Assembly: GCF_042646425.1 (NCBI RefSeq)
Contig: NZ_JBHRTR010000026.1
Span: 1-64,000 of the forward strand
DNA length: 64,000 nucleotides
DNA from: Marinibaculum pumilum
GTDB taxonomy: Bacteria; Pseudomonadota; Alphaproteobacteria; Ferrovibrionales; Ferrovibrionaceae
Direction: 5' to 3'
Part shown: positions 43,276 through 51,296 of the stretch, in pieces
Layout of the letters: each line of letters opens with the position of its first letter
How positions within the stretch are numbered: the stretch's first letter is position 1
Notes under the pieces: generated by a model
Told to the model about the DNA's origin: nothing
The model's database searches: none
The model's input: the letters and a program-made list of their open reading frames with translations, nothing else
Program-made: the position numbers and the translations under genes

Positions 43276-44817
43276 CTACCCCCGCCCGGCCCGGTGGGAC
43301 GCATAGGCCTGCCAGGCCTGTGCGAGGCGCCGGACCCCCAGCACGATGGTCTCATCGTCCTGGACGAATTGCAGCCGGACATGGTCGTCGCCGCTGCCGT
43401 CGCTGGTCAGTGCCGAGCCGGCGACGACGGTGACCCCGTGCAGCAGCGCCAGCTGGGCGAATTCGGTGGCGGTTCCCGCTGGCAGGCGGGCCCAGAAGGA
43501 GAGCCCGCCGGCGGGCCGCTGCCAGGACCAGTCTGGCAGCAGCGCCGTCATCTGCGCGCACAGCACGTCCAGGCTGCGGCGGATCTCCGCGTGGCGCAGC
43601 GCGCGCACCTCGTCGGCATGCGCCATCAGCCCGACCGCCAGCATCTGCACGATCGGCGAGCTGCCCATGTCGACGACCGCCTTCAGCCGCGACAGATGTT
43701 CGATGATCGGCTGCGGCGCGCGGATCCAGCCGAGCCGCAGCCCGGGCCAGAACAGCTTGCTCAGCGATCCGATGGTCAGCAGCGGCGCGGTGGCGGAGAT
43801 CGCGGCGAGCGCGGTCGGCCGCGTGCCGTCGACCAGCAGCTCCAGCATCGTCTGGTCCTCGATCGTCGCGACCTGGTGCGCGTCGATCAGTGCGACCAGC
43901 GCCTCCCGCTGGGCGATCGGCATCACCGTGCCGGTCGGCGCATGGCAGCTGGGCGAGACCATGACCAGGCGCGGCCGCATCGTCTTCAGCTGCGCCTCCA
44001 GACCGTCCAGCACGAACCCGTCGGGCGCCACCGGCAGCGGCTCCAGGTTGGCGCCGGCCATGCGCAGCGCGCTGATCGCGCCCGGATAGGTCGGGTTCTC
44101 CAGCACGACATGCTCGCCATGCGGCGCATAGAGTTGGCCGATCAGCCAGATCGCCTGCTGCGCGCCTGAGGTGACCAGGATCTGCTCCGGCCCGGTCGGC
44201 AGGCCGGCGACCTGCTGGACATAGCCGGCCACCGCCTCCCGCAGCGCCGGCAGCCCGGAGGGCTGGTAGCCGCTGCCGTCCGGCAGGGTCTCCAGCACCG
44301 GCATCTGTGTCGCGGCCACCCGGGCCAGCAGGGCGCCGATCCCCGCCTGCCGCGAGGCGGAGAAGTCCACCGTCCCGTTGCTCTCCGGCGCCGCGCGCCG
44401 CAGCATCGGGTTGCGGGCCATCGCCCGGACGACATCCTGGTTCACATAGGGCGAAGGCACGCCGTGCTGCGGGTGGCGGACGACATGGCCGCTGCCCTGG
44501 CGGCTGTCCAGCCAGCCCTCGTCGCGCAGCATGCGGAACGCGCCTACCACCGTGGTGCGGCTGACCCGCAGGGTGTCGGCGAGGGTGCGCTCCGCCGGCA
44601 GCATGATCCCCGGGGCGATATCGCCCTGCGCCATCGCGGCACGCAGGGCGGATGCCAGGCGGGCATAGAGCGGCCCGTCGCCCTGCTGCCAGTTGCCCAG
44701 CAGCTTCTGAAGCGGTCTCGGTTTCTGCAGCAAGGCGGTTCCCGCTCTGGCGTTGTCGGCACCGGTGCGGCCTTTGTCCCCCGGCGGTCCGGCCGCTCCT
44801 CCCACGGGCGCCGGCAC
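43276..44817 (-). CDS. MocR/GabR-type regulator (GntR winged helix + PLP aminotransferase fold)
   Basis: A 513-residue protein. The GntR winged helix (about 45-115; PLYARLASALRAAMAQGDI, LPAERTLADTLRVSRTTVVGAF) is joined to a fold-type I aminotransferase domain (about 150-505) with NPTYPGA and the PLP lysine in SLSKLFWPGLRLGW. The start is uncertain: GTG at 44817, or TTG at 44733 giving MLQKPRPLQK, nearer to the usual MocR start. It is divergent from hyuA-hyuB-SIS and probably controls it through the GTCCAAT boxes between them. Confidence 0.88.
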   Translation of the reverse strand: MPAPVGGAAGPPGDKGRTGADNARAGTALLQKPRPLQKLLGNWQQGDGPLYARLASALRAAMAQGDIAPGIMLPAERTLADTLRVSRTTVVGAFRMLRDEGWLDSRQGSGHVVRHPQHGVPSPYVNQDVVRAMARNPMLRRAAPESNGTVDFSASRQAGIGALLARVAATQMPVLETLPDGSGYQPSGLPALREAVAGYVQQVAGLPTGPEQILVTSGAQQAIWLIGQLYAPHGEHVVLENPTYPGAISALRMAGANLEPLPVAPDGFVLDGLEAQLKTMRPRLVMVSPSCHAPTGTVMPIAQREALVALIDAHQVATIEDQTMLELLVDGTRPTALAAISATAPLLTIGSLSKLFWPGLRLGWIRAPQPIIEHLSRLKAVVDMGSSPIVQMLAVGLMAHADEVRALRHAEIRRSLDVLCAQMTALLPDWSWQRPAGGLSFWARLPAGTATEFAQLALLHGVTVVAGSALTSDGSGDDHVRLQFVQDDETIVLGVRRLAQAWQAYASHRAGRG

Positions 44818-44861
44818 GCGATCTCATGCGGCCAATTCGCTGCGGCGGTCAACCAGCTCCA

Positions 44862-44937
44862 GTCCAATGCAGTCCAATTTCTGATATTGGATTCTTGAAA
44901 GAGTGCCAATTGTCGAGTCCCAATGGCGATATTGGAC
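44862..44937. promoter_or_regulatory. Repeated GTCCAAT/ATTGGAC boxes (candidate MocR operator)
   Basis: Direct repeats GTCCAAT at 44862-44868 and 44872-44878 (10-bp spacing), inverted ATTGGAT at 44886-44892, GTCCCAAT at 44917-44924 and ATTGGAC at 44931-44937. The A+T-richer region lies between the divergent MocR and hyuA genes. Closely spaced direct repeats are the known operator form of MocR regulators such as GabR and PdxR. Confidence 0.6.
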
Positions 44938-44977
44938 TTCAGGCCAGCCGGCGCATGCCGCATCGAAGAGAGGGACC

Positions 44978-47008
44978 ATGAGTTCAGCCAGCATCAGGGT
45001 CGCCGTGGATGTGGGCGGCACCTTCACCGACATCTGCATCTTCGACGACCGGTCGGGCGCCATGGGGGTGGAGAAGCTGCCCTCCAGCGCCGACCCGATG
45101 GAGGCGGTGCTGAAAGGCGTCGCCAATGCCGGCGTCGACCTGCACGACGTCGCCCTGTTCTCCCACGGCACCACGGTGGCGACGAACGCGCTGATCACCC
45201 GCCGCCTGCCGCGCGCGGCGATGGTCACGACCCGCGGCTTCCGCGACATCATCGAGATCCGCCGCGGCACGAAGGAGGATCTCTGGGACGCCTACAAGGA
45301 TGTCGCGCCACCCCATATCCGCCGCCGCGACCGGATCGAGGTCGCGGAGCGAATCGACTATGGCGGCAAGGTCCTGCAGCCGCTGGACGAGGCCGATGCC
45401 CGCCGGGTCGCCGGAATCCTGCGCCGCAAGGGGGTGGAGACGATCGCGGTCTGCTTCATCAACGCCCATGCCAATCCGGCGAACGAGCGCCGCATGTGCG
45501 AGATCCTCAACGAGGAGCATCCCGACGCCCGGGTCTGCTGTTCCAGCGAGGTGCTGCCGGAGATCTTCGAGCATGAGCGCTTCTCCACCACCGCCGCCAA
45601 CGCCGTGCTGGCGCCGCTGGTCAGCGGCTATGTGAACCGGCTGAGCGAGAAGCTGAAGGCGGGCGGCTATGACGGCGACCTGCTGATCCTGCATTCCGGC
45701 GGCGGCGTGATGACGCCGAAGACGGTGGAGAAGATGGGCGTGCGGCTGTCCGCCTCCGGCATCGCCGCGGGCGCCATCGCCAGCCGCCATATCGCCGCCC
45801 TGGCCGGCTTCGAGAACGCCATCGGCCTGGACATGGGCGGCACCAGCACGGACATCTCGATCGTCACCGAGGGGGTGCTGCGCACCACCAAGGAATGGTC
45901 GGTGGAATACGGCTACCCGATCTGCCTGCCCAGCATCGAGGTGCTGACCATCGGCGCGGGCGGCGGCTCGCTGGCCTGGCTGGACGATGCCGGCGGCCTG
46001 CGCAACGGGCCGCAATCGGCCGGCGCCAGCCCGGGGCCCGCCGCCTATGGCCGCGGCGGCAGCGAGCCCACCAATACCGATGCCAATCTGGTCCTGGGGC
46101 GCCTGGGCGCGTCCCTGGTCGGCGGCGGGCTGGCGCTGGACCGGCAGGCCGCGACCGACGCGATCCGCCTGGGTGTCGCCGAGCCGCTGGGCCAGACGGT
46201 GCCGCAGGCGGCCAATGCGGTGCTGCGGGTCGCCAATGCCAACATGGCGGATGCGGTGCGCCTGATCTCGATCCGCCGCGGCTACGACCCGCGGGAGTTC
46301 GTGCTGGTGGTGTTCGGCGGTGCCGGCCCGCTGCACGGCGTCGACCTGGCGCGGGAGCTGTCGATCCCGACCGTGCTGGTGCCGCCGCATCCCGGCGTCA
46401 CCTCCGCCCTGGGCTGCCTGCTGGTGGATATCCAGCACGACCTGTCGTCGATGTTCCTGGGCCGGGTCGACGAGGTCGCGCCCGCCGATGTCGAGGCGGA
46501 GTTCCGGAAGCTGGAAGCGGAAGCCACCGAGCGGCTGCAGGCGGAAGGCGTCGCGGCCGCGGACATGCGGCTGATCCGGCATATCGACATGCGCTATGTC
46601 GGCCAGTGGCGGTCGATGTCGATCGCCACCGAGGGCGCGGTCACCGACCTGGCGCCGATCGTGTCGCAGTTCCACGGCGAGCATGCGCGCGAGCACAATT
46701 TCAGCCGCGAAGGCGTGCCGGTGGAGGTCTATCGCCTCAACGTCGTCGCCATCGGCACGGTGCCGAAGCCGGCCTTGCCCCGGCAGGAACCGACCGATGC
46801 GGAACCGGTGCCGGTGGCGATCCGCCAGGTCTGGTTCCAGGACAGCACCGACCCGGTCGACACCCCCGTCTTCGACCGCGCCGGCCTGGCCGCCGGCATG
46901 ACGATCGCCGGCCCGGCCGTGATCGAGCAGCTCGACTCCACGACCCCGATCCCGCCCGGCGCGGTGGCGGAGGTCGACCCCTGGCACAATCTGAGGATTT
47001 CGGTCTGA
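44978..47008 (+). CDS. hyuA: Hydantoinase/5-oxoprolinase family subunit A, second copy
   Basis: A 676-residue protein. VDVGGTFTDICIFD at residues 8-21, LDMGGTSTDISIV near 288 and GAGGGSLAW near 328 show the ASKHA nucleotide site and the Hydantoinase_A domain. The start is at MSSASIRVA after GAGAGGGACC; an in-frame ATG at 44903 lies in the operator region and is less likely. It overlaps hyuB by one base (TGATG). It differs widely from the first HyuA. The substrate would be a cyclic amide, N-methylhydantoin or oxoproline-like compound. Confidence 0.92.
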   Translation: MSSASIRVAVDVGGTFTDICIFDDRSGAMGVEKLPSSADPMEAVLKGVANAGVDLHDVALFSHGTTVATNALITRRLPRAAMVTTRGFRDIIEIRRGTKEDLWDAYKDVAPPHIRRRDRIEVAERIDYGGKVLQPLDEADARRVAGILRRKGVETIAVCFINAHANPANERRMCEILNEEHPDARVCCSSEVLPEIFEHERFSTTAANAVLAPLVSGYVNRLSEKLKAGGYDGDLLILHSGGGVMTPKTVEKMGVRLSASGIAAGAIASRHIAALAGFENAIGLDMGGTSTDISIVTEGVLRTTKEWSVEYGYPICLPSIEVLTIGAGGGSLAWLDDAGGLRNGPQSAGASPGPAAYGRGGSEPTNTDANLVLGRLGASLVGGGLALDRQAATDAIRLGVAEPLGQTVPQAANAVLRVANANMADAVRLISIRRGYDPREFVLVVFGGAGPLHGVDLARELSIPTVLVPPHPGVTSALGCLLVDIQHDLSSMFLGRVDEVAPADVEAEFRKLEAEATERLQAEGVAAADMRLIRHIDMRYVGQWRSMSIATEGAVTDLAPIVSQFHGEHAREHNFSREGVPVEVYRLNVVAIGTVPKPALPRQEPTDAEPVPVAIRQVWFQDSTDPVDTPVFDRAGLAAGMTIAGPAVIEQLDSTTPIPPGAVAEVDPWHNLRISV

Positions 47009-49014
47009 TGACCCTGCAGCAGAAGATCGGCGCGGACGATCCCGCCTACAGCCTGGACCCCGTCACCTTCGAGGTCCTGAAGAACGCCTTCACCACCATC
47101 GTCGACCAGATGGCGGAGCAGATCCTGCGCACCTGCCATTCCTTCGTGATGTATGCGCGCGACTTCTCCTCCGCGCTGTGCGATCGCGACGGAAACACCG
47201 TGATGCAGGGCAGCGCCGACATCGCCGTCCATGTCGGCACCCTGCACTTCACCGCCAAGGCGGTGATCGAGGCGTTCGGCGACGATATCGGCCCGGGCGA
47301 CGTGTTCGCCGTCAACGACCCCTATCTGGGCGGCACGCATTTCTGCGACGTGCGGATCGTGCGGCCGATCTTCGCGGACGGCGAGCTGATCGCCTTCTCC
47401 CAGTCCAACGGCCATTGGGCGGATATCGGCGGCTCCGTGCCCGGGTCGTTCGACGTGAATGCCAAGGAGCATTTCGGCGAGGGGCTGCGCATCCCGCCGG
47501 TGCGCTTCGTCCACCGCGGGCGGGCGCTGCCCGACGTGGTGCGGCTGATCGTGTCCAATACCCGCGCGCCGGAAGCGGCGGAAGGCGACCTGCACGCGCA
47601 GCTGGAAGCGACCCGGGTGGCGGAGATCGAGATGCTGCGCCTGGTCGGCAAGTACGGCCGGGCGACCATCGTCACCGCGATGGCGGAGGTGCAGGACTAT
47701 GTCGAGCGGCTGACCCGGCAGCGGGTGGCGGAGATGCCCGACGGCAGCTGGGAAACCACCGACTATCTGGACTTCGACCCGGCGAAGGGCGAGGGGCTGG
47801 TGCCGGTGAAGGTGCGTATGACGATCAAGGGCGACCGGATCGCCTATGACCTGTCCGGCTCTGCGGAGGCGGTCGCCACCTTCCTCAACGGCACCTTCGG
47901 TTCCTCCTTCTCCGGCCTGGTGACGGGGACGAAGATGTTCTTCCCCGACCTGCCGCTGAACTCCGGCTTCTACCGGGTGCTGGACGTCGAGCTGGGGCCG
48001 CCCGGTACCGTGGTCAACGCGGTCTGGCCGACCGCCGTCACCGGCTTCTGCTCCGGTTCCTACGGCAAGGTCGTCAACGCGGTGTTCGAGCTCTGGTCGC
48101 AGGTGCAGCCGAAGCGCGCGATGGCCTGCTGCGTCGACATCGAATACCTGCTGGTCGGCGGCAAGGACGGCCGCACCGCCGGCAACGACGTCTTCATGTG
48201 GTACGACTGGATGGTCGGCGGCTGGGGCGGACGCAACGGCAAGGACGGCTCCAGCGCCACCTCCGCCGTGTTCGGCGTGGGCGAGGCGGTGCAGCCCCTG
48301 GAGGGGCAGGAACGGCTCTGCCCCGTGGTCACCAGCGAGCACCAGATCGCCACCGATTCCGGCGGGCCGGGACGCTTCCGCGGCGGCTGCGGGGTGCGCA
48401 AGGGCGGCACCCTGACCAATGTCCGCGGCACCGTGATGTCCTATTGCTGCGACCGCTCGCGCTCCGTCACCTGGGGGATGCAGGGCGGCCTGCCGTCGGT
48501 CCCGCATGGCGTCTGGCTGACGCCGGCGGGCGGCGAGCCCCGTTTCATGGGGGCGATCTTCTCCAACGTGCCGGTGGGGGAGGGCGACTTCTTCACCCGC
48601 CCGTCGGCCGGCGGCGGCGGCCTCGGCGATCCGCTGGAGCGTGAGCCGGCGGCGGTGCTGGAGGACGTGATTGACGAATATGTCAGCGTCGAACGGGCCC
48701 TGAAGGACTACGGCGTGGTGGTGCGGGAGATCGACCGCGAGCTCGATCAGTTCGAGCTCGACCTCGACGCCACGCAGGCGGCGCGGCGGTCGATCCGTGC
48801 CGCCCGGCTCGGCTGGCTGGACGAGGATCCGGAGGATGTGGCGCGGCGCTACCGCGCGGGCGAGCTGTCCATGCTGGACCTGGTGCGGCAATACGCGGTG
48901 ATCCTGGACTGGGGCAACGGGACATTGCTGTCGAAGACGACGGAGGAATTCCGCGGCATGTTCCGCCAGCGGACCGCCGGCGCCTGGCAGCCGGCCGGGG
49001 GGGCGGCGGAATGA
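47008..49014 (+). CDS. hyuB: Hydantoinase/5-oxoprolinase family subunit B, second copy
   Basis: A 668-residue HyuB with a typical start (DPVTFEVLKNAFTTIVDQMAEQILRT interrupted here as two blocks), NDPYLGGTHFCDV, SNGHWADIGGSVPGS, SSSFSGLVTG-type middle and a C-terminal GGGGLGDP...EPAAVLEDVIDEYVS block. About 70 residues longer than the first HyuB because of a C-terminal extension. It is coupled to hyuA at one base overlap and to the SIS gene at a 4-bp overlap. Confidence 0.92.
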   Translation: MTLQQKIGADDPAYSLDPVTFEVLKNAFTTIVDQMAEQILRTCHSFVMYARDFSSALCDRDGNTVMQGSADIAVHVGTLHFTAKAVIEAFGDDIGPGDVFAVNDPYLGGTHFCDVRIVRPIFADGELIAFSQSNGHWADIGGSVPGSFDVNAKEHFGEGLRIPPVRFVHRGRALPDVVRLIVSNTRAPEAAEGDLHAQLEATRVAEIEMLRLVGKYGRATIVTAMAEVQDYVERLTRQRVAEMPDGSWETTDYLDFDPAKGEGLVPVKVRMTIKGDRIAYDLSGSAEAVATFLNGTFGSSFSGLVTGTKMFFPDLPLNSGFYRVLDVELGPPGTVVNAVWPTAVTGFCSGSYGKVVNAVFELWSQVQPKRAMACCVDIEYLLVGGKDGRTAGNDVFMWYDWMVGGWGGRNGKDGSSATSAVFGVGEAVQPLEGQERLCPVVTSEHQIATDSGGPGRFRGGCGVRKGGTLTNVRGTVMSYCCDRSRSVTWGMQGGLPSVPHGVWLTPAGGEPRFMGAIFSNVPVGEGDFFTRPSAGGGGLGDPLEREPAAVLEDVIDEYVSVERALKDYGVVVREIDRELDQFELDLDATQAARRSIRAARLGWLDEDPEDVARRYRAGELSMLDLVRQYAVILDWGNGTLLSKTTEEFRGMFRQRTAGAWQPAGGAAE

Positions 49015-50021
49015 GCACGACATTCAACCTGGACCGGCAGATCGCCTCCGCGCCGGAGGCGATGCGCGGCATCCTGGCCGCCGAGATGCCGGACCTCGAT
49101 CCGGAGCGGCCGATCATCTTCACCGGCATCGGCACCTCGCTGTTCGCCGCGCGGGTGGCGGCCGGCTGGATCACCATGTTGACCGGCGGACGCAACCGGG
49201 CGCAGGCCTTCGACGCCCATGACATGGGCACCTGGATGCCGGTCCGGGCGGAGGACCAGGTCGTCGTGATCAGCCATCGCGGCACCAAGATCTTCCCGAC
49301 CGCCAGCCTCGCCCGGGCGCGGCGTGCCGGCGCCCGCACCATCGCGATCGTCGGCCAGGCGGCGCCGGAGCAGGCGGCGGACGAGGTGATCCGCACCTGC
49401 GCGAACGAGACGGCGGGCACCTTCACCGTCTCCTATCTCAGTTCCCTGGCGGCGCTGGCGCGGCTGGCGGCGCCATTCGACACGTCGCCCGGACGCGATT
49501 TCGCCACCGCGGTCGACGCGCTGCCGGAGGCGGTGGACCGCACCCTGCGGATCCCCGGGCCGGCGGACGCCGCGGCGAAGGTGCGGGATGCGGAGACCCT
49601 GCTGATCGTCGGCTTCGGCGCCGACCTGCAGACCGCGCAGGAGGCGGCGCTGAAGATCAAGGAGGGCGCCTGGCAGTGGACGGAGGGCATGTCGCCGGAA
49701 TTCGCCCTGCACGGCACCCCGGCCAGCTTCCACCCCGGCATGGCCGCCGTCGTGATCGAGCCGGAAGAGGATGACGGCGGCCGGACGGAGCTGCTGCTGT
49801 CGGTGCTGGACCGCCTCGGCATCCGCTGCGTCACCGCCGGCACGCACCCGGACGCCGACCTGGTCTTCGTCACCCCGCATCCGCTGCTGCGCCCGGTCAC
49901 CGGCATCGTGCCGCTGCAGCGCCTGGCGGCGGAACTGGCGCGGCTGCGCGGCACCGATCCGGACAGCATGCACGGCAACCGGGAACCCTGGCGCAGTGTG
50001 ATGACGGGTATCCGGCTGTAG
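49011..50021 (+). CDS. SIS-domain protein (GlmS C-terminal/AgaS-like)
   Basis: A 336-residue protein with two SIS domains: GIGTSLFAARVAAG and VVVISHRGTK...A..AR..GA.TIAIVG in the first, VGFGADLQTAQEAALKIKEGAW and EFALHGTPASF in the second, matching the isomerase half of GlmS in spirit. It lacks a glutaminase domain. The 4-bp overlap (ATGA) with hyuB makes it a firm member of the operon, which is unexpected for a hydantoinase cluster. It may bind or deaminate/isomerise an amino sugar, or sense one. Confidence 0.85.
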   Translation: MSTTFNLDRQIASAPEAMRGILAAEMPDLDPERPIIFTGIGTSLFAARVAAGWITMLTGGRNRAQAFDAHDMGTWMPVRAEDQVVVISHRGTKIFPTASLARARRAGARTIAIVGQAAPEQAADEVIRTCANETAGTFTVSYLSSLAALARLAAPFDTSPGRDFATAVDALPEAVDRTLRIPGPADAAAKVRDAETLLIVGFGADLQTAQEAALKIKEGAWQWTEGMSPEFALHGTPASFHPGMAAVVIEPEEDDGGRTELLLSVLDRLGIRCVTAGTHPDADLVFVTPHPLLRPVTGIVPLQRLAAELARLRGTDPDSMHGNREPWRSVMTGIRL

Positions 50022-50095
50022 GGGATGGGGGAGAGGGCAGCGGCGCCTTCTCCCTCTTTCCCCGTCTTCGGTGCCGCCGCCGACTCTCCCTATCC

Positions 50096-50204
50096 GTCAT
50101 CCTCGGCCCCCGAGCCGAGGATCCCAGCGCCGGCGTTGCGGCCCCCCCGCCCCACTGTGTCACCGTCCCGTCGCGATCCTCGGCTCGGCGGCCGAGGATG
50201 ACGG
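50096..50204. repeat. Palindromic repeat, class B
   Basis: GTCATCCTCGG-CCCCCGAG-CCGAGGATCCCAGCGCCGGCG, centre, GATCCTCGGCTCGGCGGCCGAGGATGACGG. It is nearly identical to the copy at 29984-30092 and is placed between convergent genes. Confidence 0.88.
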
Positions 50205-50265
50205 CGAAGAGGGAGGGGGCCACAGCGCCGTATTGGGCCGGCCCGCGCGCCGATCCGCGCAGCCG

Positions 50266-51198
50266 CTACCCTTTGTTCTCCCCGATCGTGGGCAGCACGC
50301 TCCGGGCGACCGAGCCGTCCAGCTCCTCGTAGTCGAAATAGGAGATCGTGTCGTAGAGCTCGGCGCGGGTCTGCATCTGCTCCAGCAGGCCGACGGTGCC
50401 GCCCTCTTCGCGGATATGGGCGTAGAGCCCGGTCATCGCCTTCGCCGCCACCCGCAGCGAGGAGACCGGCCAGATCACGATGTCGAAGCCCAGCTGCTGC
50501 CACTCCGTATCGGTCATGTACGGGGTGCGGCCGAACTCCGTCATGTTGCCCAAGAGCGGCACGTCGACCGCTTCGCGCACCCTGGCGATCGCGTCCAGGC
50601 CGGTCAGCGCCTCCGGGAAGATGATGTCGGCGCCCGCCTCGACATAGAGCCTCATCCGGCGGATCGCCTCGTCCAGACTCTCGGCGGCGGCGTCGGTGCG
50701 GGCGATGATCCGCAGGTGCCGGCGCGCCTTGCGCGCCGCGGCGACCTTGGCGGCCATTTCTTCCGCCGGCACCAGCTTCTTGTCGTTCAGGTGGCCGCAT
50801 TTCTTCGGCAGCTGCTGGTCTTCGATCTGCACGGCGGCGGCGCCGGCATCCTCCAGGTCGCGGACCAGGCGCATGACGTTCAGCGCCTCGCCATAGCCGG
50901 TATCGCCGTCGACGATCAGCGGCAGGTCGCTGGCGCGCACGATCTCGCGCGTTGCACGGGCCAGCTCGTCCGGCGTGATGATGCCCAGGTCGGGCAGGCC
51001 CATCGACGCGGTCAGCGCCGCGCCCGACAGGTACAGCGCCTCGAAGCCGGTGCGCTTCGCCAGCAGGGCCGCCATGCCGCTATGGGCGCCGGGCACGCCG
51101 AGGATCCGGTCCCTGCCGATCAGCGCCGCCAGGCGGTCGCCGGCGGGCGGGCGGGCCTGGTCGTCCCGTTCAAGCCAGAGGGGGTCGGTCACGATCAT
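50266..51198 (-). CDS. prpB: Isocitrate lyase/PEP mutase family protein, methylisocitrate-lyase-like
   Basis: A 310-residue TIM-barrel lyase. Signature KKCGH at 132-136 with catalytic C134, YLSGAALTASMGLPDLG, VDGDTGYG metal-site Asp residues (98, 100), FPEALTGLDAI, NMTEFGRTPYMT and the C-terminal MQTRAELYDTISYFDYEEL follow PrpB, which cleaves 2-methylisocitrate to pyruvate and succinate. No prpC or prpD is nearby, so another 2-hydroxy- or oxo-acid substrate is possible. Divergent from the flavin oxidoreductase gene (98-bp spacer). Confidence 0.78.
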   Translation of the reverse strand: MIVTDPLWLERDDQARPPAGDRLAALIGRDRILGVPGAHSGMAALLAKRTGFEALYLSGAALTASMGLPDLGIITPDELARATREIVRASDLPLIVDGDTGYGEALNVMRLVRDLEDAGAAAVQIEDQQLPKKCGHLNDKKLVPAEEMAAKVAAARKARRHLRIIARTDAAAESLDEAIRRMRLYVEAGADIIFPEALTGLDAIARVREAVDVPLLGNMTEFGRTPYMTDTEWQQLGFDIVIWPVSSLRVAAKAMTGLYAHIREEGGTVGLLEQMQTRAELYDTISYFDYEELDGSVARSVLPTIGENKG

Positions 51199-51296
51199 CT
51201 CCCGGTCGCTGCGTCTGCTTGGCCGCGTGCTGTACCGCGGCCGCTCCTATTGTAGTCTCGCAGGCGCGCACGATGTTTCCCAACCGCACGAGCCCC

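Noticed and set aside
44903..44977. 25-residue extension of the second HyuA
   Set aside because: It would overlap the GTCCAAT operator region and has no ribosome site, whereas GAGAGGGACC precedes the ATG at 44978.
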